A DNA stretch of 64,000 nucleotides, from positions 484,332 through 548,331 of the forward strand of contig JAIWNI010000007.1 of the NCBI GenBank assembly GCA_025331435.1. Direction: 5' to 3'. Origin of the DNA: Choanephora cucurbitarum (taxonomy: Eukaryota > Mucoromycota > Mucoromycetes > Mucorales > Choanephoraceae). The notes below the pieces were generated by a model. That model was not told where the DNA came from. It worked only from the letters and a program-made list of their open reading frames with translations, and searched no databases. The position numbers and the translations under genes are program-made. Below are positions 9,837 through 20,482 of the stretch, one piece after another; position 1 is the stretch's first letter, and every line of letters starts with the position of its first letter.

Positions 9837-10235
9837 TGAGGTGGTTTCAAAGATGTTGGTGTCTTCGTTAAAAAAATCTTGTATTTGTCTCGGATATGTG
9901 AATCTGAACTAGAAAAGTTAACAAGCCCAAAATAAGGCCTGTACTTATCAGGCGAAGAGAAAAAGTGTTAAACAGGATAAAAGAAACTTTTTACAATATG
10001 GTCGGACTTAAGTGCAAATAAAATTGAATGTGGTAAATATCACACAGATTATACGTGCAACAAATAAAAAAAAAGAAGTAGGTGATGCCCAAGTTATCCC
10101 CTATATCCAACTTTACTCTGAATAATTTTATAGTTTTAACCTAGAATTTTTTACAGTGTTCGGTGCTATAAACTAGTTGTTTGAATAAGACAAAAAGGTG
10201 GATGTAACAACATACTAAAAACAAATTCAATTTAA
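9837..10235. other. Non-coding spacer with a short dispersed repeat
   Basis: The part nearest the gag-like ORF (about 9883-9935, containing GAATCTGAACT and AAAGTTAACAA) is similar to 20268-20325 on the other strand, so the upstream region of these genes is a shared repeat. The remainder shows nothing recognisable. Confidence 0.45.
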
Positions 10236-12170
10236 TTATACATATTTAACTACAATTTCTTCTTCTTCTTTTTCTTCGGGCAACAAGATGCCGTAACCAG
10301 CACCTTTTTCTGGTCTTTGGATATCAACATTCACATATTCAAGCAGGTCAAAAGAGCATGTTGCCCCCATCATCATCTTCGTTGTGTTTTCTTCGTGGCT
10401 CTTTCTCATCTTCTCCAAAACACAAGCAGACTTCTTCATTATTGTCTACACAAGTTCAAGCATTATTCAACTATATCACTTTTTTTTTATTTGACATCTA
10501 AAATTACCTTCATTTTCCAAACCAAATTGCCCAAAGCAAGCACATGACTACTACTGCTGCTACTTGTTGGTGTCTTGACCACGTATATCTTCTTCAACGC
10601 ATATACTTTTTTAGAGCAGAGCTCCAAAGACCACAGATGAATTGAGTCACCTGAAGAAAAATGTTTAGTGAGCAAAGAGCTACTAAATCATGATACACTA
10701 CTTACAACGAGCATGCACAAACAAAATATTAAGCTGCTGTGCAACTTCATGTGATGCTCTATTATATTTCTTAAAGGCAGCACCAAACATTGCCAAAGCA
10801 CCAAAGGTGCCCTTCACGTGGTCAAATCCGTATTTGGATTTGTCTCCACAGAGAAAACCATTCGAAGTCTCTAAGAGACATACTTCGTTTTTCTGATCGT
10901 CTAGGATACATGCATCTGCTTTATACTCTTCTTTCGAAGAGCGCAACACATACTCGCCGGCAACAAACTGAAGTTCTCCAGCAGCAAGACTCATGAGGGG
11001 CCAAAGCACAAACAAGTTGTAGTTAGCCTCGCTCAGGCTCAGCAGAGCAGCAACATCCTTCCTCTTCAGCAGATCAATCCTAAATTAATATTTTCATCAA
11101 TATAAATATACACAGTATTATAAAATCTTAAATTTACTCACATGTGCAAAAAGAAGTCTTGCAAAAACTCTCTGACTTCTTGGTTGCTATCTTCATCATC
11201 ACTATCATTGTCAACAGAAACAACAGCCTTTCTTGCCCCTTGGCAGCTTTTCTACAAGTAGATTTATGTCAGAATAATAGGGTAGAATTCAATTAGGTTC
11301 GCTTACAGGAAGTTTCTTAAGTGCTTCAAGCACTGAAAAGCTATACGTTTCGTATTGCTTGAATGGACTAGCTATGGTTGTATAACCAATGTCCAGATGG
11401 TTAAGTAGTTGTTGAGTGACCATTGGCTTACATTTGATTGAGTAGCCGCATTCGATTACATGATATTTTTCAAGACTATTGTGCATAAACAGTTAGTACA
11501 AGCTAAATAACTATGATATTGCTTCTTGCCAAAAGTCATGACAGCAGCAGCATTCCATAAACTGACGCCAGGCGTCCCACAAATCTTCTTCATCGTCAAT
11601 CTTCCAGCTGTTTGCATCTTCTACGTGATTGATCTAATACTGCTGTAAGTCATTAACCAAAAACCGAGACATAGTCAAATTTTACTTTTTGTTTTTTGGC
11701 TTTTTACACAAGTTCGAGATCAGAAATCAACGTAACATAGCTTATATATCTTTATAATACCTTCTTCTTGGCCCGCGTAAACATTAACAGACATTGTACC
11801 GCTGACATTTTTGTTGTTGACGGTTTGTCCATAGTTGTTAATTATGACAGTGGACTTAGGAGTGCTGGTTTTGCGCTTATTTTTCTTTTTGTACCAATGA
11901 AAAAGCACGCTACATTAGTACCTAGCTTTTTTTTTAGTATCTATGATATAGAACCTTCAAGGAAGAGAGAATCTGACCGGCTCGGCTGCGCGATTCTCTA
12001 GTCATAGATGATGATTGGCAAATGCGCTCGAGATTATTCTTATATTCATCAATTGCTTGCGATTCTGAAACTGTTGCATCTTTAATCAACAGATAGGAGT
12101 AAAAATTATTGAAATCCCAGTCTTTTATGAGATTGTCGGTAAAGAACGTTGAAAAAGTTTGTTTAGACAT
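10236..12170 (-). CDS. Lineage-restricted PD-(D/E)XK-like protein, intact eight-exon gene
   Basis: Eight minus-strand exons sum to exactly 485 codons: 12170-11955, 11884-11761, 11620-11512, 11475-11307, 11251-11142, 11079-10706, 10650-10508 and 10445-10236. Splice sites are mostly canonical; the donor at 11954 (GTTCTA) and the acceptor at 11621 are the weakest and were set by frame. The central exon has ADACILDDQKNEVCLLETSN followed by SKYGFDHVKGTFGALAMFGA and LNILFVHARCDSIHLWSLEL. I recall this layout (KADG...LLETSG...FDHVKG, then IxLWSL) from a large family of unannotated Mucorales proteins. The D...E-x-x-x-ET spacing resembles a PD-(D/E)XK nuclease core, though the Lys is replaced by Thr/Ser. 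An acidic stretch (VDNDSDDEDSNQE) precedes the core. It lies next to a Helitron and between two broken relatives. Function is unknown; nuclease-like fold is an inference. Confidence 0.7.
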
Positions 12171-12311
12171 AAATTATATGATTTTAAAGTGAAAGTTAGA
12201 AAGAAATAGGCTCACAATTGAAGGCGATCAAAGCTGTTTATGCAAAATACGCGTTTGTAAAACGTTACACAAAGGCTTGACACGAATAACTGTTTTTCTG
12301 AGTATTATTAT

Positions 12312-12440
12312 ACGAGCATATTACAAACCGAACCTACGTTCGGTAACAAAATTAGCACCTTCGCTTCGCTGCGCTACGCTATGGTTAATTTTGTTGACCC
12401 CCACTCCGGGTCGGTACGCTGCGCTTTGTAACATGCTCGT
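12312..12440. repeat. 129-bp foldback MITE with 16-bp TIRs
   Basis: Ends ACGAGCATATTACAAA (12312-12327) and, in reverse complement with one difference, 12425-12440. Inside is a second inverted pair (AACAAAATTA and TAATTTTGTT) and G/C-rich CGCTTCGCTGCGCTACGCT sequence, so the element can fold almost end to end. No clear target duplication is visible. A partial relative lies at 63731-63850. Similarity to that copy continues past the right TIR (GCAGGC and GAGAAG motifs), so the true unit may be larger. It could also be part of the 3' end of the adjacent Helitron. Confidence 0.6.
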
Positions 12441-12566
12441 GCTGCCGCAGGCTTGCTAATCCGATGGGAGAAGTACAAAGCTAATTATGACATGCTTATT
12501 TGGACTATTAGCAGTGATAAACGATGTATTAGTTTAACTTCGTAAATTAAGAATTAAACAGTGTAT

Positions 12567-15500
12567 TTAGTTTATTAAGAGTTCAGGATATACAATGTTT
12601 CTTGTTGTTTCTTCTTCGTTATCTTCACTAAACAACACTGTGATGTTTTTCCAACTTGTTGCTCGAGAGAAGGCTACATAGAGTTGTCCATGAGTAAACA
12701 CCTCGTAACGCAGATCTATTCCGACATTTCGAAGTGACTGGCCTTGGGCCTTATTTATTGTCATGGCAAAACATAAGCGAACTGGAAACTGCTTTCGGGT
12801 CAAGATGAATGGCAATTCACCTTCCAACGTTGACAGCTTGATTCTGGGTATCAAATGATACTCAGAAGAAGAACTGCCAGACGGTTGTAAAATAGATGTG
12901 ACCAAGACATGACGTTTTATTTCATGCACAATTAATCGAGTTCCATTGCAAAGCCCTTTCTTTTGGTTCAAGTTTCGAAGTAACATTACCACTGCACCTA
13001 CTTTAAGAGTCAATTTGGATGGAGGAAAACTTCCTGGATTCAGAGTTTTCATATATTCTGGAGATACTTGAAATACTTCTCCACAATCATCTGAATTACT
13101 GACGTCCGCTGTATCAGCTGAGTCAAACACATGAGAAGCGCCAGGTAGTCTATCCAAAACGATTTGGTTGATTTGATCTACAGTAGAGTTGTGAGTAGTT
13201 AGGATAGCAGCTTTTGCAAATACCGTAGGATCTTGGGAGGCACAGGAAAGGAGTTGTGGAGGATATATCCTTGAGACCATGTCCATCAGATCATGTGTTC
13301 GATAAATGTAGCTAGGAATCTTAACCAGTGTGTTTTGAAGATATGGGTTTATCGATAATTGAAACAACCAAGCCGAAAACAGTCGAGACTCTACATCATT
13401 ACAATCTTGGATTCTCATATTGTCTGTGAGCTTCAATGCATGGCATTTTGACCATATGTATGAGTTTGAGATAGAAGCATCTACAGTTTGAGAGCGAGAG
13501 CCTTTTTTCACGACAGGGGGTATTTGAGCAAAGTCGCCACCCAACACCATCAAAGCGCCACCGAACAACTTATCAGGACAATCACGGATATCACGTAAAG
13601 CTCTGTCAACCAATTCAAAACACAGTTTATGCTGCATAGGGACCTCATCCCAAATGATCACATCGATCTTTCTCAAGAAATGAGCAATTTCGCTATTCTT
13701 ATTGATAAGAGACGACGAATGAGGGTTAAGGGAGAGGGGTATTTTGAACAGATAATGCGAAGTCATACCGTTTGGCAACAGGAGCGAAGCAATACCGGAT
13801 GAAGCAACACAGGCTGCCGTCTTGTCTTTTGAACGGATGTAGCAATGGAGTGTGTTATAAAGAAATGTCTTGCCAGTTCCAGCTGGACCTTGAACAAAAA
13901 AACATTCTTTATCACCCAAATTGGACTTGATTCCGTCCAGGTAACTAATGATGCAATCTATAGCACCTTTCTGTCCTTGGTTGAGTCTTTGGTAGTTTGA
14001 GCTAAAGAGCTCTCTAGCTTCTTCTGAATCTAGCTGTTCAGCAGCTTGCATAAATGTATTCAAAGAACCGTTGCAATTTTGAAGAACATCTTGCCAGTTG
14101 AAAGAAGAGGAAGGCATGTCAGCAAAGTCTTGTAGTGACATGTTGAGAGTCTCGAGTTCTTGGTTGATTAAAAATAGACCGTAGTCTAGGGCAGGCTCTC
14201 CCAAATGAAAGCTTTCTGTTTCATCGAAAAAGTGATTGGCTCGATTGGGTAAAAGCTGAAGAAGCACATGTTCCAAGTCATCGCACAACTCGAAGCAGAA
14301 TCGATTCCAAATTGAGCTGGGACTGGATACTTGGCCATAGACTAAAGCAGTAATAAAAAGAGATCGCAGGCTTGATCCAGTAGCAAAAAGCGCGGCTTCC
14401 GTGAAACAGTTCAACCATCCATCATCGACTTCGATGAGATTGAGTTGCAAACAGGCTTCCTTAAAAGTAGAGCATAGCTTGCCATCTACTGTCCTAAGTT
14501 CATCGAAAGAACGCATTCCTCTTCTTACGGTCAAAAGCAAACGAAGATGGTAAGGTTCGCCGCAAATTGGATTGATGTAAAACATTCTACCAATTGCAAA
14601 TCCTTTTTTTCTAGGCTTCCAAACTTTGTTCGTGTTGTCAAAAACAAAGTGTTCTGGGAACTCTTGATACAAATAGCTACGGCCATCCACATTTCCTTGG
14701 TTGTATTCAAACCATGCCATCAACATTGTCTTGTTATCGCTCAGCTTGTCTCTAATATCACCGTGACTGGCTTGAGGATCATAGTATATAGTTTGCTTGT
14801 CTGGCAAATGAACAGGTAAAAGAATAACAGTTGGATCTTCTTCATGAATAGGAAATTCAAAGAGACGCCATACTGCTTCTGAAGGACCAATGTACCGTGC
14901 ATGAAGATACTTCTCTACCTCATTTTTACTGTCACTTATTTTCAAAGTGGTACGGTCTTGACCTTTATAGATGTATTTGTTGATGTATTTAATTGCATCT
15001 ATTGATGCGCAACATTCAACATTGATATGCGCCTTATACCTTTTGAGTAAATAGGGGTTGTATGGCACTACCCATTCATTTGTGACCTCAAACATCTCAT
15101 TCTTTCTGAGAGGATGACGAAGAGAATAGCGATGAGCATCATCATTGGTATGAGTGCGCTTATATAAAGGATAGCCATTAGGTAACAGCTTTGTTGATTC
15201 GTTGAACTCTTTTGGATACTTTTTAGAGCACACCAATTGTCCATCTTTGTTCTTTGTCATACAGGGTGCTTGTGGGTCGATATTTTCGCCACATGGGCCA
15301 TGTATCATGCAAGAAGTTACAATATCATACAGCTCTTTGTCTTCTTCTTTCGAAGGAATACATGCACTGATGAGGTTATCAACTTGGCTGTTTGTCTCAG
15401 GTCGATCCTGCTTTTCCAAAAACAGCAAAAGGTGCAAGTGAGGCAATCCTCTTTTTTGGTATTCGATTGTTCTGACCAGTCCCTTGTATCTACCGAAAAT

Positions 15501-16970
15501 ATGTTCGTATTTAATTTCATGCAGAAATTCTTTTACTTTAATATGGAACACACGGGCCACCAAATCAGGACGATCTCTTGCTGTTTGTCCAGGAAGTAAC
15601 TCGTCAGTAATCTCTTCCCATCGCGGGTTGGCAGTGAAGGTGATAAAAAGTGAAGGCTTTCCAAAGTATCGGACAATTGCCATTGCGTTTTGATAAGACC
15701 TTGCCATAAAGCGTGGACCGCCTATGTAACTGCTTGGAAGTATTACACGACGACCAATAGCATTCATATCAGTATCTTCACGAATAAGAGCATCCTCAAC
15801 ATTTTTGTAGTAGTCGGCTCTAATCTCAGATTGATGGTGTTTGATCCAGTCCAACTTGTTTTGATCACAGATCGCCCAAGCATCAACTACATACTGTTGG
15901 AAAAGTCTTTGCGATAAGAAAAGAGTAGGAAATTCAATTTCGCTTGGCCTGATATGAAGTCTAAAGCGATAATAAGCTCTTTGAGACAGTCTCGTTTCCT
16001 TTCCTTCTGCGGTCTCAGTTCTCAAGCTCCAATTCCATCCAGAGTCACCCATGGGAAACAACAGGACATAATGGAGAGGCATGTATAATGCATGATTTTG
16101 AGAGATTCTCGTATAGCCACCTGTTTCTCGTAAGAAGATGCGAATGTCTCTTTCATTACCCATATACTCATTACTATTGGGTACAATTGCAGCAACTTCA
16201 TCTGACAAAGGCAGGTTTTCAGTTCTGCGATCTAAGCCGGCAACCAGTTGTAGTGTGCAAGTATCAGAAACAAATACTGCGCACTGATCCGAATTAGCCT
16301 TAGCTAGAAGCTCATATGCCGATTTATACATAACTACGTGTGGGCAGCACTCATGAATCATAGTAGTCAATTTTTCTAGAATAGATTTACTAAGGTTGCT
16401 GTTCTGAGATTTTCTCAATTGTGCAGCATACAAAGGGTCGTAAATATACAGCTGTGCATATCTCGAATTACTGACTGACTCATTCATTAAAGGACCTTGG
16501 GTATGATAAAGGCCTCCTTGGATCTGGAATGGCATGAAATAATTTGATCCACCATTCGTATTTTCTAATTGCAGCTGCTCGCATCGAATTGAAGTGAAGG
16601 CAAGAGCAGAATTATACTGTCTAGCGTTTTCACGATACTCAGTTCCTTCAGCTTCAGTATCTGTTAAGAGATACTGCAAATACTCAGGTGGTCTTTCAAC
16701 AAAATTAATTTTGACCCTTCCAGCTCTACAGCATGACATCCAAGCCTCTTCACCCTTTTTACAGGTAGAGGGTAACTCAGCTAACCAATGCTTGGCTTTG
16801 CAATGGCAACAAATTCTATTCATCCTTCCTAACTCCAATGGCTTCATGCGATGAAGTTGAGAAATGTAGGCAGCTGGTAGTTGCTTCTTTCGTCCCCTTC
16901 TTCGACCATCATCAGCTTCGTTTTCTAATCTAGTGGTGGATTTCATTCTGCCGATATTGCGAGTACGTTC
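12567..16970 (-). CDS. Helitron RepHel protein (HUH Rep nickase + PIF1-type helicase)
   Basis: Single long exon of 1,467 codons reading from an acceptor at 16971, or 1,459 aa if it starts at the ATG at 16946. Residue numbers below use that ATG. Rep domain: FITFTANPRW (about 434), the HUH metal motif in LPHLHLLLF (about 502), and the two-tyrosine motif YINKYIYKG (about 654). Helicase domain: Walker A GPAGTGKT (about 1019), Walker B VIIWDEVPM, VLGGDFAQIPP, LTDNMR, and the C-terminal MTINKAQGQS (about 1395) of PIF1-type helicases. The frame is uninterrupted, and every motif expected for strand nicking and unwinding is present, so this part appears intact. It lacks the extra domains (OTU, endonuclease, RPA) seen in some other Helitrons. 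The N-terminus carries a CCHCKAKHWLAELPSTC zinc-binding cluster. Confidence 0.93.
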   Translation of the reverse strand, partial: ERTRNIGRMKSTTRLENEADDGRRRGRKKQLPAAYISQLHRMKPLELGRMNRICCHCKAKHWLAELPSTCKKGEEAWMSCCRAGRVKINFVERPPEYLQYLLTDTEAEGTEYRENARQYNSALAFTSIRCEQLQLENTNGGSNYFMPFQIQGGLYHTQGPLMNESVSNSRYAQLYIYDPLYAAQLRKSQNSNLSKSILEKLTTMIHECCPHVVMYKSAYELLAKANSDQCAVFVSDTCTLQLVAGLDRRTENLPLSDEVAAIVPNSNEYMGNERDIRIFLRETGGYTRISQNHALYMPLHYVLLFPMGDSGWNWSLRTETAEGKETRLSQRAYYRFRLHIRPSEIEFPTLFLSQRLFQQYVVDAWAICDQNKLDWIKHHQSEIRADYYKNVEDALIREDTDMNAIGRRVILPSSYIGGPRFMARSYQNAMAIVRYFGKPSLFITFTANPRWEEITDELLPGQTARDRPDLVARVFHIKVKEFLHEIKYEHIFGRYKGLVRTIEYQKRGLPHLHLLLFLEKQDRPETNSQVDNLISACIPSKEEDKELYDIVTSCMIHGPCGENIDPQAPCMTKNKDGQLVCSKKYPKEFNESTKLLPNGYPLYKRTHTNDDAHRYSLRHPLRKNEMFEVTNEWVVPYNPYLLKRYKAHINVECCASIDAIKYINKYIYKGQDRTTLKISDSKNEVEKYLHARYIGPSEAVWRLFEFPIHEEDPTVILLPVHLPDKQTIYYDPQASHGDIRDKLSDNKTMLMAWFEYNQGNVDGRSYLYQEFPEHFVFDNTNKVWKPRKKGFAIGRMFYINPICGEPYHLRLLLTVRRGMRSFDELRTVDGKLCSTFKEACLQLNLIEVDDGWLNCFTEAALFATGSSLRSLFITALVYGQVSSPSSIWNRFCFELCDDLEHVLLQLLPNRANHFFDETESFHLGEPALDYGLFLINQELETLNMSLQDFADMPSSSFNWQDVLQNCNGSLNTFMQAAEQLDSEEARELFSSNYQRLNQGQKGAIDCIISYLDGIKSNLGDKECFFVQGPAGTGKTFLYNTLHCYIRSKDKTAACVASSGIASLLLPNGMTSHYLFKIPLSLNPHSSSLINKNSEIAHFLRKIDVIIWDEVPMQHKLCFELVDRALRDIRDCPDKLFGGALMVLGGDFAQIPPVVKKGSRSQTVDASISNSYIWSKCHALKLTDNMRIQDCNDVESRLFSAWLFQLSINPYLQNTLVKIPSYIYRTHDLMDMVSRIYPPQLLSCASQDPTVFAKAAILTTHNSTVDQINQIVLDRLPGASHVFDSADTADVSNSDDCGEVFQVSPEYMKTLNPGSFPPSKLTLKVGAVVMLLRNLNQKKGLCNGTRLIVHEIKRHVLVTSILQPSGSSSSEYHLIPRIKLSTLEGELPFILTRKQFPVRLCFAMTINKAQGQSLRNVGIDLRYEVFTHGQLYVAFSRATSWKNITVLFSEDNEEETTRNIVYPELLIN

Positions 16971-17042
16971 CTAAATATCAATAATAAGGCATTTAGTCGA
17001 TCTTGACGTTGTATAGAGATATATGAGATTATCCAAACTTAT

Positions 17043-17129
17043 TCTACAATCATCACAGGTCTTGTATCTGGAATTTGAGAATGTCTTTTGTTGAACGCAG
17101 CAAGAGCAAAATCTAACTTCAGCGGGCAT
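17043..17129 (-). other. Probable first exon of the Helitron gene, with a damaged splice donor
   Basis: An ATG at 17129 opens 29 codons with a zinc-finger-like pattern (FCSCCVQQKTF...KTCDDCR) typical of fungal Helitron N-termini. The acceptor at 16971 (GATATTTAG) continues in phase 0 (ERTRNIGR, then the downstream M). The interval 16971-17042 has intron character: 72 nt, GACTAAATG branch-like site, AG end. Its 5' end reads ATAAGT where GTAAGT would be expected. Read through without splicing, the same frame meets a TAG directly before 16970. The donor therefore looks inactivated by a G-to-A change, forcing either a shorter protein from 16946 or non-canonical AT-AG splicing. Confidence 0.5.
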
Positions 17130-20100
17130 GATAACGATCTAATATGTAAACTTGTAACGAAGTAAAGAAGAAAAAGCAAAAGAAGAAGGAATAAGAAAGT
17201 AGACTATTTAATTTTTTTCCATTAGTTTCCACAATTTTCGATTGATCAGAAGGCGAAGGTCACGTGACTGTAAATTAATTTTTCTCAAATTTCAGTAATA
17301 TATGTTTTGATTCTTTTCTTTCAAAGAGAGTCTTTCTTTTATATCGCATTCGATCAGATGTTCTAGCTTACATAGTTTTCATGCTACACATCATGTAAAA
17401 AGTAGCTCCAATAACAAAACAGCCTGATAGTGTGCATAATAAATAAAATATAGAGGGGGCGAGGGCAGCTTATTAATAATCTAGTGAAAAGTTAAGCATC
17501 ACCACTTCAAAAGTTGCTTTTGGGCGTTTCAGAAAAAATCACCAGGCAAAAAAAAGATCAAAGTTTTTCGTATAGTTCCTTGCGACCTTCAGCTCATTTT
17601 TCAATGATTTTTTAGGTCTAAATACCATTACTTTTTTTGAATTTATGTTTTTGATATTTTCTTTCCTGCTCTAGCTTTTCCCATTTCTTATAAATAAAAA
17701 AAATCAGTCCTTTGAAAAGGTCCATAAGAATTGGCTTAAAATACTTAGTGTGACATGATATTAAAACAAACACAAAAAAAATTAGTTAAAAACTAGCAAC
17801 TTGTGAGGGACTTGGAAAAAAAAAAGGAAAAGCTTGAAAACACCTGAGAATATAGGCAAAACATTAAAAAAAAGTATAGAAAACATACAATAAGCAGGAA
17901 CTTCAAGTACATAGAGAATAACCAAAGAAAAGTCTTAAAAACGATATCAATTCTTTTAAGATACAATACGGCTCACAGGAAGAAATCCACAGCAAAAATT
18001 TTGCAGTCAGCGATAAACTTTTTGTTAGTGATCCTGCAATACAATGCCTTTTTTTTCTTGTAATACATTACGAAATATCTGACATCAGTCCAATCAAAGT
18101 CAAGGGCTTTGTCTATATGGGCCATCGTGCTTTTACAAGCTTTGCTTAGTTTTTACATATGAGCAAATAGCTTTGAAAGGATCAGAGAGCTTTGAGTGAT
18201 CATGTTTCCTGGAAGAATGGTATGCTTTCATTAGTTCATATGGCATCATCAGAATTATAGGTACGCTTATTGGATGAATAGGGTCAAATTGTGTTCTTTT
18301 ATTCTATAGAAATGTAGATCCTTTTTTATGCTATATATGGGTTCCTCTTTATCTATATTTGGATCCCAGCCTTTGTTAAACCATTCAGGCGGATGCCTTG
18401 AATTATTCCGGTTCGAATGGTATGCTCAGATTTCAGATGGGGCCTTCTGCTTGACCTTTGAGATCCGTTTCTATCAAACCGATAGCATATCCACCTTAGG
18501 TTTAGCCTTTAGACAGTTCCTTCATGCTGCACTTGAAATTATTTAAGGTATGACACCAGCCACAATTTCTTTTTCTTTTTCTCTTGTTTACTATATTTTT
18601 TCTTGAAAGCCTAAAGAGCAGATAACTTGCATGTAGTAGTAGAATCAGTCATCAGAAGAGCTAACAGCAAAGGAGAAAAACGATTTGAAAAAAAACAATA
18701 GATTGATAGACTATGCACAAAAAATAAAGATTAGAGATTGTTTGATATAAAGCCACTGTTGATCGTTGACGCGTCTTTTTATCAATGAGTTGTTCCTTCT
18801 TCTTGGAGTTGCATGCTTGAGTACAGAATCAACAACAGACATGAAAGCAAGTACAGTAGAGCAAGATAGAAGAGTGGTTTGACAACGAGAACAAATACCC
18901 TGACCTTTTATGAAATACAAATCAGCTTGAGCAGTTAGATGAATTGACATGGTTACCAATCAATCTCAAAGGATATCTTGAACAGCAGTAGCAATATCAA
19001 TATCAATACAAGTAGCAGCAGCACGAGACCGAGCGATGTTAGATTTGGATTGGACAACAATAGGAGAGGACTAGGTCACAGAAGATAGAAGGATAGATAA
19101 CTTTGGAAACTGTGTGGAGTATGATCCAGAGAGGCATTAATCAGTTGGCCATATCAAGAAGTGACAATATACATGACAACAATTGAAGAGCTTGTAGCTA
19201 ATGGTAGGTGGTCGGAAACTCAAACGGATTGGATCAAGTCATAAGGAGAGAGATCTGAGATTACTGAGGATGTCATTTGCAGGTATAGCTGTAGATAAGG
19301 AGGATGATATACAACTATTAGGGAAAGAAAAGGTATATCTACAAAAGTATGAGTATAAATAGGAGGCTATGCTTTTAGTCAATCACTAGCAAGAAAAGAA
19401 ATAAAGTGTTGGCATATATGCGTTTCTTTTTACTCAAGATAAAGCTTACCTTTTATTGTGCATTTGATGCCAGTATTTAGTATAACATGAGCAGTAATGG
19501 GAAGAAAAACTGGTTAATTACTAACAAAGAAGCAACAAAAGATGATTGAACAGGCAAAAATCTTTGATCTGCTTGAAGTACGAGTATAGTTTCAATGTAT
19601 CTCATGAAGAGACAATAGGCTGTAAAAAGACAAATCTTCGTCTCATTTACACAGAAAACATATAAGATCTGTTACAGTGCACCAAATAAAACATGCGTAC
19701 ACAATGCACTAGATCGCATAAACGAATTATGCCGGTAGGAATATCTAGAACAATGATTGAAAAGTTGCTCTTTAAAAATCAACATCATTCTAATCACTTC
19801 AAATGTTTCTTCCATACTGAAGTATCTTGTCCTCCCCCCCCCCCTTCTACTATTTTAGGGTGTTTTCTATTTCCCTTCTCGTAGACTATCCCCCCTTATC
19901 TCAACTATTTCATTTGTTTTTCTCAATGTAAGTAAAAATATTCTTTCACCCGCTATTTCTCTTTGTCTTTAAATTTCTTTATCGAAAAATTCAATATGAA
20001 GAACACTTCGTCATCATCGATCGTCTTGAAAATTGACAGAGAGCTTCTTTTAATTCACAGAATACATCTGATCAGAAAGAAATTGACACTTCTATCATTC

Positions 20101-20260
20101 AAATCAATGATAATACCTCTCCAACAACAACAAAACAGCTGGCTTCTATTCTGCGCCATAGTGTATATATATTCTTTATGTACTTAGAAGTTCGATCATA
20201 TTGTAGAGCTTTTTTATTGCGTTTAACACTTTTTCTCTTGACCTAATAAACACAGACCTT
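17130..20260. other. Mostly non-coding, A/T-rich; possible LTR-like piece
   Basis: No supported gene in about 3.1 kb. A plus-strand ORF at 18328-18546 and a minus-strand ORF at 18711-18959 have no recognisable protein. Around 19350-19420 a TATAAATAGGAGGC box is followed about 55 bp later by AATAAAGTG and TGTTGGCATATATGCG, the order of signals found in LTRs. I could not find a second copy or paired ends, so a solo LTR is only a possibility. A C13 tract lies at about 19834. Confidence 0.35.
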
Positions 20261-20319
20261 ATTTTTGTCTCATTGTATTTATCTCGAATGTGTAAATCTG
20301 AACTGCAAAGTTAACAACA

Positions 20320-20482
20320 TAATCCATGTTAACTTTGAACAAATGGGACCACACAGACTCCAATATGCTCTCACCAACAGGCTTTTCCACTTTCATCATC
20401 TGACTTGCAAGGTTGACCAAGGCTTCAATCACTTGACCTACTGCACCTGTCTTTCTTGCTGCCAAAGTGTTTATTTTGCTTT
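20320..20482 (-). repeat. Left arm of an inverted duplication within the third nuclease-family copy
   Basis: On the minus strand this reads LAARKTGAVGQVIEALVNLA... and SILESVWSHLFKV, nearly the same as the plus-strand segment at 21027-21200. The two arms are roughly 160 bp long with only a few differences in the central 130 bp and face each other across about 545 bp. The minus-strand ORF here is therefore a misplaced inverted exon, not an independent gene. Confidence 0.75.

Larger units (their letters stand above)
12567..17129 (-). mobile_element. Helitron (coding region; termini not resolved)
   Basis: Rolling-circle transposon defined by its RepHel protein gene on the minus strand. The 5' end (TC) must lie above 17129 and the 3' end (hairpin + CTRR) between about 12171 and 12566, but I could not fix either one. 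The only strong hairpin downstream of the stop codon is the MITE-like structure at 12312-12440. Confidence 0.75.

Noticed and set aside
12567..16946. Large ORF as a host PIF1 helicase
   Set aside because: The N-terminal HUH and two-tyrosine Rep motifs make it a Helitron protein.
18400..18420. GGTTCGAAT resembling a tRNA B box
   Set aside because: No acceptor stem, D-arm or A box at the right distance; no cloverleaf can be drawn.
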